DNA of 64,000 nt from Streptomyces barkulensis (GCF_002843305.1 NZ_PGSG01000038.1:1-64000), one strand, 5' to 3'; counted from the first letter of the stretch, positions 1 through 8,090 are shown. The notes: generated by a model from the sequence alone, not told the origin. Numbers and translations are program-made.

Positions 1-18
1 TGAACGCTTCTCATCCTG
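1..18. repeat. Left terminal inverted repeat of the IS
   Basis: An 18-base perfect match to the reverse complement of 884-901. Confidence 0.85.
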
Positions 19-757
19 AGCGCCAGGCGATCTCGATGGCGTGAACGGCGGCGACCGTGCGACCGATGCGGTTGGTGCTGCACCGGGCCTTGCGGAGGAT
101 CCGCCATTGCTTGAGGCGGGCGAAGGCGCGTTCGCCCGGGGCGCGCAGCCGGGCGTGGTCGCGGTTGTACTGCTGGTAGTGCTCGGGCAGGTCGCGATGA
201 CCGTAGTAGGGGGTGCGGACGGTCGCGCCGGCGCCCTGGTAGGCGCGGTCGGCCAGGACGAGGAGCTGACGGGACAGGCAGGCTTGGATCACACCGTGGG
301 CGCGGGCTGCGGTCAGGTCGTGCGTGCGGCCCGGTGTCGCGCGGGAGAACCAGAGCGGGGTGCCGTCCGGGCGGGCGATGACCTGCACGTTCATCCCGTG
401 GCGGCGGTGCTTCTGCGAGTAGTACGGCTCGTCCGCCGCGATGCGGTTGGTAGTGATCAAAGTGCCGTCGAGGATGACGAACCCCTCCGGCGGCAGCTCG
501 CGCAGGGCCTCGTGCAGGCTCGGGGCGCGCTCGGCGAGGAGGTCGACCGTTTCGCTCACGTACCGGCCGGCGGTGGCGGTGGAGATGCCGAACCCCGCTG
601 CGGCCTGGGCCAGGGTCTCGTTCTTGCGCAGGTGCACCAGGACCAGCAGGGCCTGGCGGAAGCAGCCCAGCTTCCGCCAGCGGGAGTTCAGCTCACGCCT
701 TCGGGCGTAGATGAGCCAGGAAACGTGCTCCACGACTTCGTGGGGGACGTCGAGCAT
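11..757 (-). CDS. IS5-family transposase (DDE_Tnp_4 / HARBI1-like)
   Basis: This is a cut-and-paste transposase acting on the inverted repeats that flank it. An N-terminal helix-turn-helix region (FGISTATAGRYVSE) precedes a DDE catalytic fold: first Asp in ILDGTLI, second in LADRAYQG, and the Glu in PGERAFARLK. The frame is intact, so the enzyme may be active. I chose the ATG at 757 (MLDVPHEVVEHV); a TTG at 775 has a better-spaced GGAG upstream, and the open frame continues to 877. The stop codon lies 10 bp inside the left end. The family call rests on motifs seen by eye. Confidence 0.8.
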   Translation of the reverse strand: MLDVPHEVVEHVSWLIYARRRELNSRWRKLGCFRQALLVLVHLRKNETLAQAAAGFGISTATAGRYVSETVDLLAERAPSLHEALRELPPEGFVILDGTLITTNRIAADEPYYSQKHRRHGMNVQVIARPDGTPLWFSRATPGRTHDLTAARAHGVIQACLSRQLLVLADRAYQGAGATVRTPYYGHRDLPEHYQQYNRDHARLRAPGERAFARLKQWRILRKARCSTNRIGRTVAAVHAIEIAWRSG

Positions 758-883
758 GGCACGATACGGGACCAACAGGGCTCCTGTGTCGAGACGTTGG
801 CGAGTGAGATCACCAGCCGCAACGACCAGGAGCCCTGCCGCGTTACGGCCCCCCGACCACCAGCCGCCATCACCCACGAACCA

Positions 884-901
884 CAGGATGAGAAGCGTTC
901 A
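884..901. repeat. Right terminal inverted repeat of the IS
   Basis: Partner of bases 1-18, matching at 18 of 18 positions. It marks the junction with the interrupted gene. Confidence 0.85.
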
Positions 902-1020
902 GTGGTGCAAGGTGTCTGGTTCATGGCGTACGCGGCGTTCATGGGAGCTGTAACGCTGAAGCCTGCGGCCAGTAACGCCACGGCGAACAGGCTCCGGGCG
1001 GTCTTCCTGATGGTGGGCAC
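902..1020 (-). pseudogene. 5' remnant of a secreted-protein gene cut by the IS
   Basis: A GTG at 1020, with AAGGAG 10 bases upstream, opens a frame encoding a clear Sec signal peptide: MPTIRKTARS, a hydrophobic core LFAVALLAAG, and an AYA-type cleavage site near residue 32. About eight residues follow before the frame runs into the IS end at 901. Residue 16 is a TTA leucine codon (973-975), so the gene would have depended on bldA tRNA. The rest of the gene should lie left of the window beyond the IS. The product is not recognisable from 40 residues; small secreted Streptomyces proteins look like this. Confidence 0.65.
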
Positions 1021-1327
1021 GATGCGATATCTCCTTGAGGATTGGGTCCACGCTGCGTGAGCCGGGTTGCTTCCGAACGATGAGGAAACTGCCAGGTCGG
1101 GCGTGACGGTCGACCCTTCTGCGTTTCAACCCCGGTGCGGCGCCGTGTCGGCCGGGAACAGCGCGCGGGGTCTGGTGCCTTCCCGTTGCACGGCCGGTTC
1201 TGCCGCGGCTGCCGCACCTACGGCCAACTGCACGCCGTCGGCGAGTGAGTCGGCTGCCGAAGGCAGGTCCCCGTCGATGATAAGCACAGATGAAGCACAG
1301 ATACCGAGCTCTTTCCGTGCGCCAGCG

Positions 1328-1371
1328 GAACAGGAGGTGACGCCGCTACGTCACGATGTCACCTCCTGTTC
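1328..1371. terminator. Long inverted repeat, hairpin or large operator
   Basis: A perfect 14-bp inverted repeat (1328-1341 and 1358-1371) around a 16-base loop. It is unusually AG/CT-rich for this genome and contains GGAGGTGA, a strong Shine-Dalgarno-like string, in the left arm. No recognised gene ends here from the left, so a terminator role is uncertain; a regulatory RNA or protein-binding site is possible. Confidence 0.4.
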
Positions 1372-1374
1372 TGC

Positions 1375-1641
1375 TTGGCGCATGAAACAGGCCCAGTTGC
1401 CGCGTGGTCGAGGGCCTTCACGGCGAACGCCTCGGGCGGCGTGTTGCCCAAGAGCACTTCGCTGAGCCACAACCGGCTGCCCTGTGCCCGTGCCGCCGCG
1501 CTCCTGTCCGTGTACGCGGGTGAGCGCGTGGCTCTGTGCACTGCCGTCATGCCCGACGATGACGGGGTCCTACGGGCCCGCTGGCGCACCGAGCCGACGC
1601 CGGGCGACCGCGACTGGGCACTTCGCCGACCCCAGGGGTGA
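1375..1641 (+). CDS. Possible small hypothetical protein (88 aa)
   Basis: This frame starts at TTG 1375 and has third positions that are mostly G or C. It encodes a mixed-composition peptide (for example LPCARAAALLSVYAGERV followed by DDDGVLRARWRTEP) that looks more protein-like than its neighbours in other frames. No good ribosome binding site is present, because the start lies immediately after the 1328-1371 hairpin. I do not recognise a domain. It could be the 3' part of a larger broken gene or a non-coding frame. Confidence 0.3.
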   Translation: MAHETGPVAAWSRAFTANASGGVLPKSTSLSHNRLPCARAAALLSVYAGERVALCTAVMPDDDGVLRARWRTEPTPGDRDWALRRPQG

Positions 1642-1979
1642 ACGCTTCGGCCGCCCGTCCCGCAGCGGTGGCCGACCGGCCGTCGAGTGGCCGTTGGCCG
1701 TGAGATCCGGCCACGCGATCCGAGACCCCGCGCCAAGGGGTACACCTCGTCGTCGGCGGGGGAGCGGTCCGGGATGCGGTGTTGCCGGGGGCGTGCGGGG
1801 CGAGGTGGGGGCGCGCGAGGGGCGTGAACGAGTGCGGGACCGCGTACGCGGGGTGAGCGTACGAGCACTTCGGTGGACGGCGCGGGAGGTGTTCCGTCAC
1901 GCTGAGTGGTGGCCGCGAGTGCTTTCGGTAGTCGTCGCGGTCCGGGTACTCAGCACGGAGCAAGCGGAGAGGGCGGCGG
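1642..1979. other. Gap of 338 bp with no supported gene
   Basis: GC-rich sequence with overlapping open frames on both strands but no convincing start, motif or protein-like composition. It must contain the promoter of the XRE regulator at 1980, but I see no clear -10/-35 pair. Confidence 0.4.
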
Positions 1980-2963
1980 ATGGACAACGTCGACAGGGCC
2001 GGGGTCGGGGTCGAGGTCGAGGGCGAAGTCGGGGCCGGGGACGAGGCCGACGACGAGGCCAGGATCGGGACCGGGGCCGGTGACGGGGACGAGGCCGCGC
2101 GGGAGGCCGCGGACGACGAGGAGCGCTCGGGCCCGGAACGGGAGTGGGACCGGGAGCCGCACCCCTCGGACAGCATGCGCACCTTCGGTGCGGTCGTCCA
2201 GGCGCTGCGCGAGCACACGGGCCTCAGCCGCGCCGAACTCGGCACCTGGGTGCGGTACTCCAAGCACACGGTGGCCTCGGTGGAGCTGGGCCGCCGGATG
2301 CCGGACCGCGCGTTCGTGGAACGCGCGGAACTCGCCCTCGGCAACACCGGCGCCCTGCGCAAGGCCGCCCGCCACCTCACGCGCGGCGAGGTGGGCCTCG
2401 CCGCCTGGTTCCGCCAGTGGGCGAGGCTGGAACGGAAGGCGGCGAGCCTGTCGACCTACGAGTGCCGGCTGGTGCCTGGGCTGTTGCAGTCCGAGGCTTA
2501 CGCGCGGGCGGTGTTCGACAACAGCATCCCGCTGCTGACCGATGAGCAGGCGGAAGCCCAGGTCGCCGCACGACTGGACCGACAGCGGATGATGCGGGAG
2601 CGGCCGACCGTGCCGTTCAGCTTCATCGTGGAGGAGGCGGTCCTCCGGCGAGGGCTGGGCGGACCGCAGGTGCAGGCGAGCATGCTGGACCACGTGCTCG
2701 AACTCACCGCACCGCGCAACGTGACGTTCCAGGTCGTGCCGCTGTGGCTGGAGTTCCACGGTTGCCTGGACGGACCTCTGCAGATCCTGGAGACACCGGA
2801 GGGGCGGTGGCTCGGGTACTCCGAGGGGCAGCAGAACGGACGGCTGATCTCGGACCGAAAAGAGATGCGGCTGCTCTGCCAGCGCTATGAAACACTGCGC
2901 TCGCAGGCCCTCAACCCCATGGAATCCCGGGACCTGCTGGAGCGACTCCGAGGAGAGCTATGA
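1980..2963 (+). CDS. XRE-family regulator with DUF5753 C-terminal domain
   Basis: A DNA-binding regulator of the Streptomyces family that pairs with a small DUF397 protein. Residues about 66-130 form the helix-turn-helix (ALREHTGLSRAELG, then YSKHTVASVELGRRMPD). Residues about 140-325 are the DUF5753 region, with the typical ECRLVPGLLQSEAYARA and PRNVTFQVVPL strings. The family normally starts near MRTFG, where an ATG lies at 2175; the frame instead extends back to ATG 1980, with GGAG 10-15 bases upstream, adding about 65 very acidic Gly/Asp/Glu-rich residues encoded by GTC-GGG-GTC repeats. Whether that tail is made is unclear. It overlaps the DUF397 gene by ATGA, so the two are translationally coupled. 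Confidence 0.85.
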   Translation: MDNVDRAGVGVEVEGEVGAGDEADDEARIGTGAGDGDEAAREAADDEERSGPEREWDREPHPSDSMRTFGAVVQALREHTGLSRAELGTWVRYSKHTVASVELGRRMPDRAFVERAELALGNTGALRKAARHLTRGEVGLAAWFRQWARLERKAASLSTYECRLVPGLLQSEAYARAVFDNSIPLLTDEQAEAQVAARLDRQRMMRERPTVPFSFIVEEAVLRRGLGGPQVQASMLDHVLELTAPRNVTFQVVPLWLEFHGCLDGPLQILETPEGRWLGYSEGQQNGRLISDRKEMRLLCQRYETLRSQALNPMESRDLLERLRGEL

Positions 2964-3151
2964 GCAGCGGTACGACGGAACTCGCCTGGTTCAAGTCCAG
3001 CTACAGCGGCACCCAGGGCGACAGCTGCGTGGAGGTCGCGATCGCCGAACAGGCCGTCCACGTGCGGGACTCCAAGGACCTGGCCCGCCCCGCCTTCAAG
3101 ATCGGCCGCGAGGGCTGGACCCGGTTCGTGCGCTTCGCATCGGAGCGCTGA
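2960..3151 (+). CDS. DUF397 small protein, partner of the XRE regulator
   Basis: A 63-residue protein with the family signature: LAWFKSSYSGTQGDSCVEVA near the N-terminus, then VHVRDSKD and a C-terminal FVRFA. DUF397 proteins are encoded next to XRE/DUF5753 regulators across Streptomyces (for example the WhiJ/BldB-type sets) and are thought to modulate or antagonise them. The start overlaps the upstream stop (ATGA), and the gene ends just before a strong hairpin. This copy is full length with no missing signature. Confidence 0.9.
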   Translation: MSSGTTELAWFKSSYSGTQGDSCVEVAIAEQAVHVRDSKDLARPAFKIGREGWTRFVRFASER

Positions 3152-3160
3152 ACGACTTCG

Positions 3161-3204
3161 GGTGTGCTGTCCCCGCCGGGCGTCCCCGGTGGGGACAGCA
3201 CACC
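3161..3204. terminator. Bidirectional hairpin terminator
   Basis: A perfect 14-bp stem (3161-3174 / 3191-3204) with a 16-base loop, 10 bp after the DUF397 stop and 17 bp before the convergent stop at 3222. It can serve both genes. Confidence 0.75.
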
Positions 3205-3221
3205 ATCTGAGCGGGAAGGCG

Positions 3222-4868
3222 TCAGGTAAGGGTGTTGCGCAGGTGTGGGCCGAGGTAGCCGACGTACACCTTTCCGGAGCGGGAGCAGTCGTCGTAGAAG
3301 TGGAGACGCGGGGCGATGGTGTTGCCCCCGCCGATCTTCAGGTGGGCCTGCATGAAGACTCGGCCATCAGGGTCCACAGCCTTCGGTACGGGGAGCATGC
3401 GCTCACCACGCAGTTTCGGCTTGCGGGCGACAGTGTCCGACTCGCGCATGGCCACCTTGGCCGCTGGGAAGGGAAAGACGCTGGAAGCGTCAGATTTGCA
3501 CCAGTTCAGGAAATCGCCGGAGGTCGCACCGTCAGCGGAGGAACGGGCGAAGTGGTCCAGGGCCAATAGCCCGTCCCAAGCGACGTACAGCCAGTTGTCC
3601 ACCGACTGGCTGTCGAGGGACCGTGTGATTTTTGGGTTGCCGGTGAACGAGATGCCCGGCAGCTCGTTCAGGCGTTTCAAAAGCTCGGAGAAGGTCGTTG
3701 GGTAGGTGATGTCCGCTGCGACAGCCGGGGTGTGGGCTATAGCGAACTGCCCCGCTTCTTGGAGCTGTTCACGCAGGAAGCGTATGAGCCGCTGGGATTC
3801 CTGGACCTTGTCGTACAGTTCCTCGTTCTCACCGCGTAGCTCGTTGCTGGCCTGGTCCGCCTTCGCAAGCTCTGCGTACAGGTCGTTGATTTCATTGACC
3901 CGGATGGATTCCGCGCGCTCCGCCTCGTCCAACAGCGCTGTCAGTGCCGTGTTTTCAGATCGGAGTTGAACGACATCCGTGCCGTCCGGGGTCGAGCGGG
4001 GACGAGTGCGCTGACGCGGAATGGTGAGCAGCGCGGCGGGCAGCGGCTGTCGGGAGGACAGCCGCTGTGGAAGCGCGGCGAGTATGGAGGCGGCGCGGCC
4101 GGGGTTGGCCTCGATGGTGCGACGCGACATCACGGGATGGCGTTGTGCGTCCGGTTTCCAGGCCGGGTCTATGCCCGGCAGGTATGTGCGGACGCCGCCC
4201 CCGAACACGGGGTGGTACTCCAGCGCGTTGTTGAACTCGATCTGCGCTTCCGGCGTGAGCACGTACAGCACGGCCAGTCCGTGCAGGTAGCGAAAGAGTG
4301 GTTCCACGACCGATCGCGACCACTCGTCGGAGTCCTTCCCGTACGGTGCCGTGGCGATGACGACGGGCATGCGACGGTTGCTGTCGCACAACTCCTCGAT
4401 GACGTCGTCCACGTCATCGGCCTCGATGAAAGCGGGCGCGGCGGCGACGTAGGCGAGTGCGTCTCGTGCCTCCAGCGCTTCAAGGAGGGAGCGGACGATG
4501 TTCGGTGTGTTGGCACGCTTGGGAACTTCCCCTTGGCGGGCCGGCTGGTGCTCGATGTCGACCTGCACCCATGTACGGCCCTCGTCCTCCTCAAAACCGG
4601 AGCGCACAACGAGCGTGGACTGCCAAGTCCCAGAGGACGAGGAGGGCGTTTCGCGCATACGCCACCTGCTGTACGCGCCCTTCCGGCCGGATTCCGAATC
4701 ACGGTCGAGGGTGGCGTGAGAGGCTATCTCGGTCCGCCCTTCGTCCAGCCCGGAAGGGTCGTAGCCCTTGCCGCGGATCCAGTCGATCAGTTGCCGCTCT
4801 GCGATGCCGCACGCCTGGACATAGTTGAGTTCGGTCGAGACCACCATGCGGTAGCCGCGTGGTTCCAT
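3222..4868 (-). CDS. Unrecognised 548-aa protein with central coiled coil
   Basis: I do not recognise this family. Residues 1-275 form a mixed alpha/beta region (TAPYGKDSDEWSRSVVEPL, then EYHPVFGGGVRTYLPGID). Residues about 290-355 are a heptad-rich coiled coil (SENTALTALLDEAERAE to KVQESQRLIRFLREQL). Residues 370-548 are a second globular part ending in a basic, aromatic segment (KVYVGYLGPHLRNT). There is no signal peptide or membrane segment, so it should be cytosolic. ATG 4868 has GAGGAG six bases upstream. Third codon positions hold visibly more A/T than in the core genes, suggesting transfer. It shares the strand with the 5050 and 5668 genes, but 180 bp of gap argues against tight coupling. 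A role in an accessory or defence system is a guess from context. Confidence 0.75.
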   Translation of the reverse strand: MEPRGYRMVVSTELNYVQACGIAERQLIDWIRGKGYDPSGLDEGRTEIASHATLDRDSESGRKGAYSRWRMRETPSSSSGTWQSTLVVRSGFEEDEGRTWVQVDIEHQPARQGEVPKRANTPNIVRSLLEALEARDALAYVAAAPAFIEADDVDDVIEELCDSNRRMPVVIATAPYGKDSDEWSRSVVEPLFRYLHGLAVLYVLTPEAQIEFNNALEYHPVFGGGVRTYLPGIDPAWKPDAQRHPVMSRRTIEANPGRAASILAALPQRLSSRQPLPAALLTIPRQRTRPRSTPDGTDVVQLRSENTALTALLDEAERAESIRVNEINDLYAELAKADQASNELRGENEELYDKVQESQRLIRFLREQLQEAGQFAIAHTPAVAADITYPTTFSELLKRLNELPGISFTGNPKITRSLDSQSVDNWLYVAWDGLLALDHFARSSADGATSGDFLNWCKSDASSVFPFPAAKVAMRESDTVARKPKLRGERMLPVPKAVDPDGRVFMQAHLKIGGGNTIAPRLHFYDDCSRSGKVYVGYLGPHLRNTLT

Positions 4869-5049
4869 GAGGGCTCCTCACTATTGGTTAGGAGGGGGGT
4901 GGCTTCGGCGGGTCCAGCCTTATGAGTCTGGGATACGTCACCAGCAGTGCCGGAAGTGCGGAACGCAGGGCGCGGAAGCATCGGGGCACCGCTACGTGCT
5001 CCCACGCGCCTCTTGTCGGAGCGGGGGAAGGCCATCTGATGGAAGCAGT

Positions 5050-5592
5050 TCATGCTGAACGGTCTTTGCCGCTGTCTCGTTTCCGGTCAACCGGCACGTA
5101 GCCGAGTTTCGTGCGGTCTATGAAACGATCGCCGAGGTCGCGAACGGGCGCGGGCTTCGGAACCTGTGCGGCCTTCGCCGCGGACTTCTTCGCAGTGGTC
5201 TTCGCGGCCGACTTCTTGCCACCCGCACGTGCGGTGGGCTTCGGCTGCGGCTTCTTGCCGTTCCTCGCGGCCGGCGTGTCACGCGCTGCGTACTTCTTGC
5301 GGAGCTGCGAGAGCTGTTCGCGTTCCTGAGTGACCAGGTTGGCGGGAAGAGCGTTGAGGAGGGCCCGCGCCCGGCTGAGCGCGTAACGTGCCTGAGGCCA
5401 GCGCTTCTTGTTGATCGCCGTGCGGGCCACCTCGATGGTCTGCTGCAAGGCTTTGATCTTCGCGGGCTGCCGACGGGGCATGGGGGACTCGGCTCCGCTG
5501 CTGCGCCGCTGGGACGCGGCGCGGGCACCCCAGTCCGCGCCCGAGGTCAGGACGACGGCTGAGCGCGGGTTGCTGGTCTGGCTTCTGCGTAC
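5050..5592 (-). CDS. Lys/Ala-rich protein with histone-H1-like tail
   Basis: A hydrophilic protein of about 180 residues. The first 40 residues are likely disordered, and roughly 40-105 are predicted helices (KIKALQQTIEVARTAINKKR; TQEREQLSQLRKKYAA). A tail of repeated KKSAAK/KTTAKK/KKSAAK units resembles the C-terminal domains of bacterial H1-like and HU-type nucleoid proteins. The GTG at 5592 has AAGGA 10 bases upstream; an ATG at 5481 (MPRRQPAKIK) is an alternative. A basic tail of this kind usually binds nucleic acid, but no DNA-binding fold is identifiable, so that is inference. It lies between the coiled-coil gene and the kinase stub. Confidence 0.65.
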   Translation of the reverse strand, partial: VRRSQTSNPRSAVVLTSGADWGARAASQRRSSGAESPMPRRQPAKIKALQQTIEVARTAINKKRWPQARYALSRARALLNALPANLVTQEREQLSQLRKKYAARDTPAARNGKKPQPKPTARAGGKKSAAKTTAKKSAAKAAQVPKPAPVRDLGDRFIDRTKLGYVPVDRKRDSGKDRSA

Positions 5593-5667
5593 CACGTGGT
5601 GCTGTTCCTTGCGTGAGGTCCGGCCGTTCCCGGGTGGCCGCACCTGCGGCCACCCAGAGACGGCGGA

Positions 5668-5994
5668 TCAACCGTGCCGGGGCCCCTGGCCCGGGGGCGG
5701 AGTGAGGGTGGAGCGGTAGGTACCGGACTCGCCCTCGGTGAGCGGGTTCTCCAGCGTCAGGCCGGCGGCGGCCATCCGGTCGTACTCGGCAAGGACCAGC
5801 CGTTTGGTGCGGTACCCGCCGAACTTGGCGATCTCGTTGTTCTTCAGGCCGCCCGACTCCGATTGGAAAGACTCCAGGCGGTGCGGGGAGTCCGGGGCGG
5901 CGTCGAGGTCCTCGGCCCGGCGCACCTCGCCCATGTTCCCGCGCCCCACGGCCCCCGTGATCCGGAACCGCCCGCCGATCGTCTCCAGGCCCAC
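5668..5994 (-). pseudogene. Truncated Ser/Thr protein kinase stub joined to unrelated tail
   Basis: From GTG 5994 (GGGGAGG just upstream) the frame opens with the N-lobe start of a PknB-type kinase: GGRFRITGAVGRGNMGEV, which is the glycine-rich loop, then RRAEDLDA. After about 33 residues the kinase homology stops. There is no VAIK lysine, no HRD and no DFG. It continues into 75 unrelated residues (AKFGGYRTKRLVLAEYDRMA) to the stop. The result is a 108-residue chimera that cannot be a kinase. It may be a deletion join between a kinase gene and the end of another gene, or a short regulator that has reused the loop. I favour a remnant. Confidence 0.55.
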
Positions 5995-6092
5995 CGGCCC
6001 TCCCCGCCTCACCCGTCGCATGCGTGCTGGGCCGCACCCCGTGGGGAGCGTATCCCTTTGCCCACCGAAGAGGGTCACATACTAACGTTTAC

Positions 6093-6123
6093 TCAGTCAA
6101 TGCATGGTCGCAGACTTGACTGA
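6093..6123. promoter_or_regulatory. Inverted repeat upstream of the kinase stub
   Basis: TCAGTCAA (6093-6100) and TTGACTGA (6116-6123) form a perfect 8-bp inverted repeat with a 15-base spacer, in an AT-richer stretch 100-130 bp upstream of the GTG at 5994. On the minus strand each TTGACT could also act as a -35 element. No assignable regulator. Confidence 0.35.
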
Positions 6124-6179
6124 CTCAGTTGTGTACCGGTGCCGTCGGCGCCGGTGGGTGCTGTGCGGCCCGGCGGCCC

Positions 6180-6219
6180 GGCGGCCCGGCGGGCCGGTGA
6201 TCCGGCCCGCCGGGCCGCC
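6180..6219. terminator. Very strong GC hairpin terminator
   Basis: A perfect 18-bp all-G/C stem (6180-6197 / 6202-6219) with a TGAT loop, 15 bp past the stop of the SDR-hydrolase gene. Confidence 0.8.
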
Positions 6220-6234
6220 GGCCGGAAGCGGGCG

Positions 6235-7977
6235 CTACGCGGCGGCGCGGCACCGTTCGTCGAGGATGCGCGCCACTGCTTCGGGGTGGGTGAGCTGGGG
6301 GTAGTGCCCGGCGCCGGGGACGGTGAGGACCGGGTGGGGCGACGGGTGCGCCAGGGGGTCGGCCTCGCCCGCCACCAGAGTGACGGGTACGGGCATGTCC
6401 CGCAGCTCGTGGCACAGCGAGGTCCGGTCGGTTTCGGCGGTGCGCAGCGCCGCGAGGACGCGGGCGGCCCCGCGCGGCCGGTGGAGAGCGGCCGCCGCGC
6501 TGTCGATCGCGGGGCCGGGCGGCACGTCCAGGGCCCTGGCGAGGTCCGCGGCCGCGATGCGGCGCAGGGCGAAGGTCCTGAGCCAGAGGTGACTTCGGCG
6601 GTCGGACGGTTCCCGCAGGAAGGCCGGCGCGATCAGCACCAGGCCGCGGACGCGGTCGGGGTGGCGCCGGACGTAGCGCAGTGCGGGGCCGCAGGCCAGG
6701 GAGTGCGCGGTCAGCAGCGGCCGGGTGGCAAGGGGCCGTATGAGCTCGGCCAGCCAGGCGTCCGTCGCTCCGTCGCTCGCGCTGGAACGACCCAGGCCGG
6801 GCAGGTCGGCCGCCAGCGCCGGTCCGCCGAGGCGCCCGGCGACCTCGGTCCAGGAGTCGGCGTCCAGGGGCAGCCCGTGCAGCAGTACGTGGTCCGGCCG
6901 GTGGCGCTCCCCCACGAGCCAGGTGCGGCTGTCGGCGACCTGGTGGAAGCCGTGCGGCCGCGCCGGCGCGCCGGTGGCGCCGAAGCGGGTGGCGACCAGG
7001 TGGTCGGCCCAGCTCCGCAGCGCCTCGTCCACGGGTGGCATGCGCAGTCCGTGGGCGCGTGCGAACGAGGTGGCGGACCGGGTCGGGTAGCGGTCCGCCG
7101 ACAGGAACGACAGGGTCTCGGGGTCCGCGCGGGTGATGCGGCGGGGCAGGACCCGCAGCAGGGGAACCGGCACACGGCCCCGGGGCGGCCGTGTGCCGGT
7201 GTGCCGGGCCAGGAGCGCGACGAGTTCAGGCAGCTCGGGGGTGTCGTCGTCGAGCACCCAGTAGTCCTGCCCCGCGGCTTCGGGGTCCTCGGGGACGGTG
7301 GCGAGGAAACGGGTCAGGTGATCGAGGGCCACCACGGGCAGGAAGGTGCGGGCGTTGCCGGGGACGGCTCGCAGGCTCCCGCGCCACAGGTCGCCGACCA
7401 TCGAGGCGAGGCCGATGAACTGGCCCGGCCCGATGACGGTGGCGGGGTTGGCGATGGTCAGGGGCACGCCGAGTTCGGCGGCCCGGCCGCGCACGGCGGT
7501 GTCGCCCTCGCGCTTGGAGGACTCGTAGGCGCCGAGCCGGCCGGGGCTGTCGGTGTTCTTTCCGGCGCCGTCCTTTCCGGCGTTGTCCTTCCCGGCGCTG
7601 ACGCGGTAGCCGCTCAGGTGGACGAGGCGGCGCACGGAGTCCCTCGACGCGGTCCAGTCCAGGACGTTCAGCGCTCCGGTGACGTTGACGGCCCGCGCCT
7701 CGTCCGGGTCGAGCCCGAAGGCGAAGCGGGCCGCGCAGTTGTAGACGTCCCGGACATCGCGCAGACCGTCCGGGGGCAGGCCGAGACCGGGGCGGGTGAT
7801 GTCGGCGGTCACGACGGTCAGCCGGCCGGTGTCGGTACCCGAGGCGCGCAGCCACGACAGCAGAGGGCCCGCGGAGCCCCGTACCGCCGCGGCCACATGG
7901 CGGCCCCGGCCGAGCAGTTCGGCCACGAGCGCCCGCCCGATGAAGCCGGCGGCGCCGAAGACGATGGAATCGGTCAA
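6235..7977 (-). CDS. SDR (NAD-dependent epimerase-like) fused to alpha/beta hydrolase
   Basis: A 580-residue two-domain enzyme. The N-terminal part (1 to about 320) is an extended short-chain dehydrogenase: GAAGFIG dinucleotide loop at 8-14, an NPATVIGPG segment typical of the family, and the YESSK catalytic pair near 150. The C-terminal part (about 355-580) is an alpha/beta hydrolase: LLHGLPLDADSW oxyanion region near 361, nucleophile elbow AHSLAC near 423, acid in GEADPL near 539 and His in GAGHYPQL near 559. The elbow has Ala in place of both usual Gly residues (GxSxG becomes AHSLA), which may alter or abolish activity. The start is TTG at 7977 behind AAGGGAG. The shared operator at 7992-8003 places the gene under the adjacent TetR. 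Substrate unknown; detoxification or small-molecule modification is inference. Confidence 0.85.
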   Translation of the reverse strand: MTDSIVFGAAGFIGRALVAELLGRGRHVAAAVRGSAGPLLSWLRASGTDTGRLTVVTADITRPGLGLPPDGLRDVRDVYNCAARFAFGLDPDEARAVNVTGALNVLDWTASRDSVRRLVHLSGYRVSAGKDNAGKDGAGKNTDSPGRLGAYESSKREGDTAVRGRAAELGVPLTIANPATVIGPGQFIGLASMVGDLWRGSLRAVPGNARTFLPVVALDHLTRFLATVPEDPEAAGQDYWVLDDDTPELPELVALLARHTGTRPPRGRVPVPLLRVLPRRITRADPETLSFLSADRYPTRSATSFARAHGLRMPPVDEALRSWADHLVATRFGATGAPARPHGFHQVADSRTWLVGERHRPDHVLLHGLPLDADSWTEVAGRLGGPALAADLPGLGRSSASDGATDAWLAELIRPLATRPLLTAHSLACGPALRYVRRHPDRVRGLVLIAPAFLREPSDRRSHLWLRTFALRRIAAADLARALDVPPGPAIDSAAAALHRPRGAARVLAALRTAETDRTSLCHELRDMPVPVTLVAGEADPLAHPSPHPVLTVPGAGHYPQLTHPEAVARILDERCRAAA

Positions 7978-7991
7978 CGCAACTCCCTTAA

Positions 7992-8003
7992 TAGACTGGT
8001 CTA
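7992..8003. promoter_or_regulatory. TetR operator copy 1 (TAGACTGGTCTA)
   Basis: The palindromic half-sites TAGAC and GTCTA have a 2-base centre and are followed by an A/T run (ACATATTTTTT). The site is 15 bp upstream of the SDR-hydrolase TTG start. A near-identical copy lies upstream of the tetR gene itself. The site resembles the boxes known for LmrA/YxaF-type TetR proteins. Confidence 0.75.
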
Positions 8004-8090
8004 CATATTTTTTGCGCAGCGGAGGCCGCCGGCCCGCACCCGTGCGGGCCGGCGGGGAAGTGGTGTTCTTCTGCGGTCCTTCCGCTCAGG

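Larger units (their letters stand above)
1..901 (-). mobile_element. IS5-type insertion sequence, 901 bp, complete
   Basis: The first 18 bases (TGAACGCTTCTCATCCTG) are the exact reverse complement of bases 884-901, so these are perfect 18-bp terminal inverted repeats around one transposase gene. The 901-bp length fits small IS5-family elements. The element sits inside a secreted-protein gene whose 5' part survives at 902-1020. The target-site duplication cannot be checked because the left flank is outside the window, and the true end could lie a base or two further left. Confidence 0.85.

Noticed and set aside
11..1060. Plus-strand frames across the IS
   Set aside because: Antisense to the transposase, which has intact DDE motifs.
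4869..5049. Short gene between the coiled-coil and Lys-rich genes
   Set aside because: Only short frames with poor codon bias; nothing supportable.
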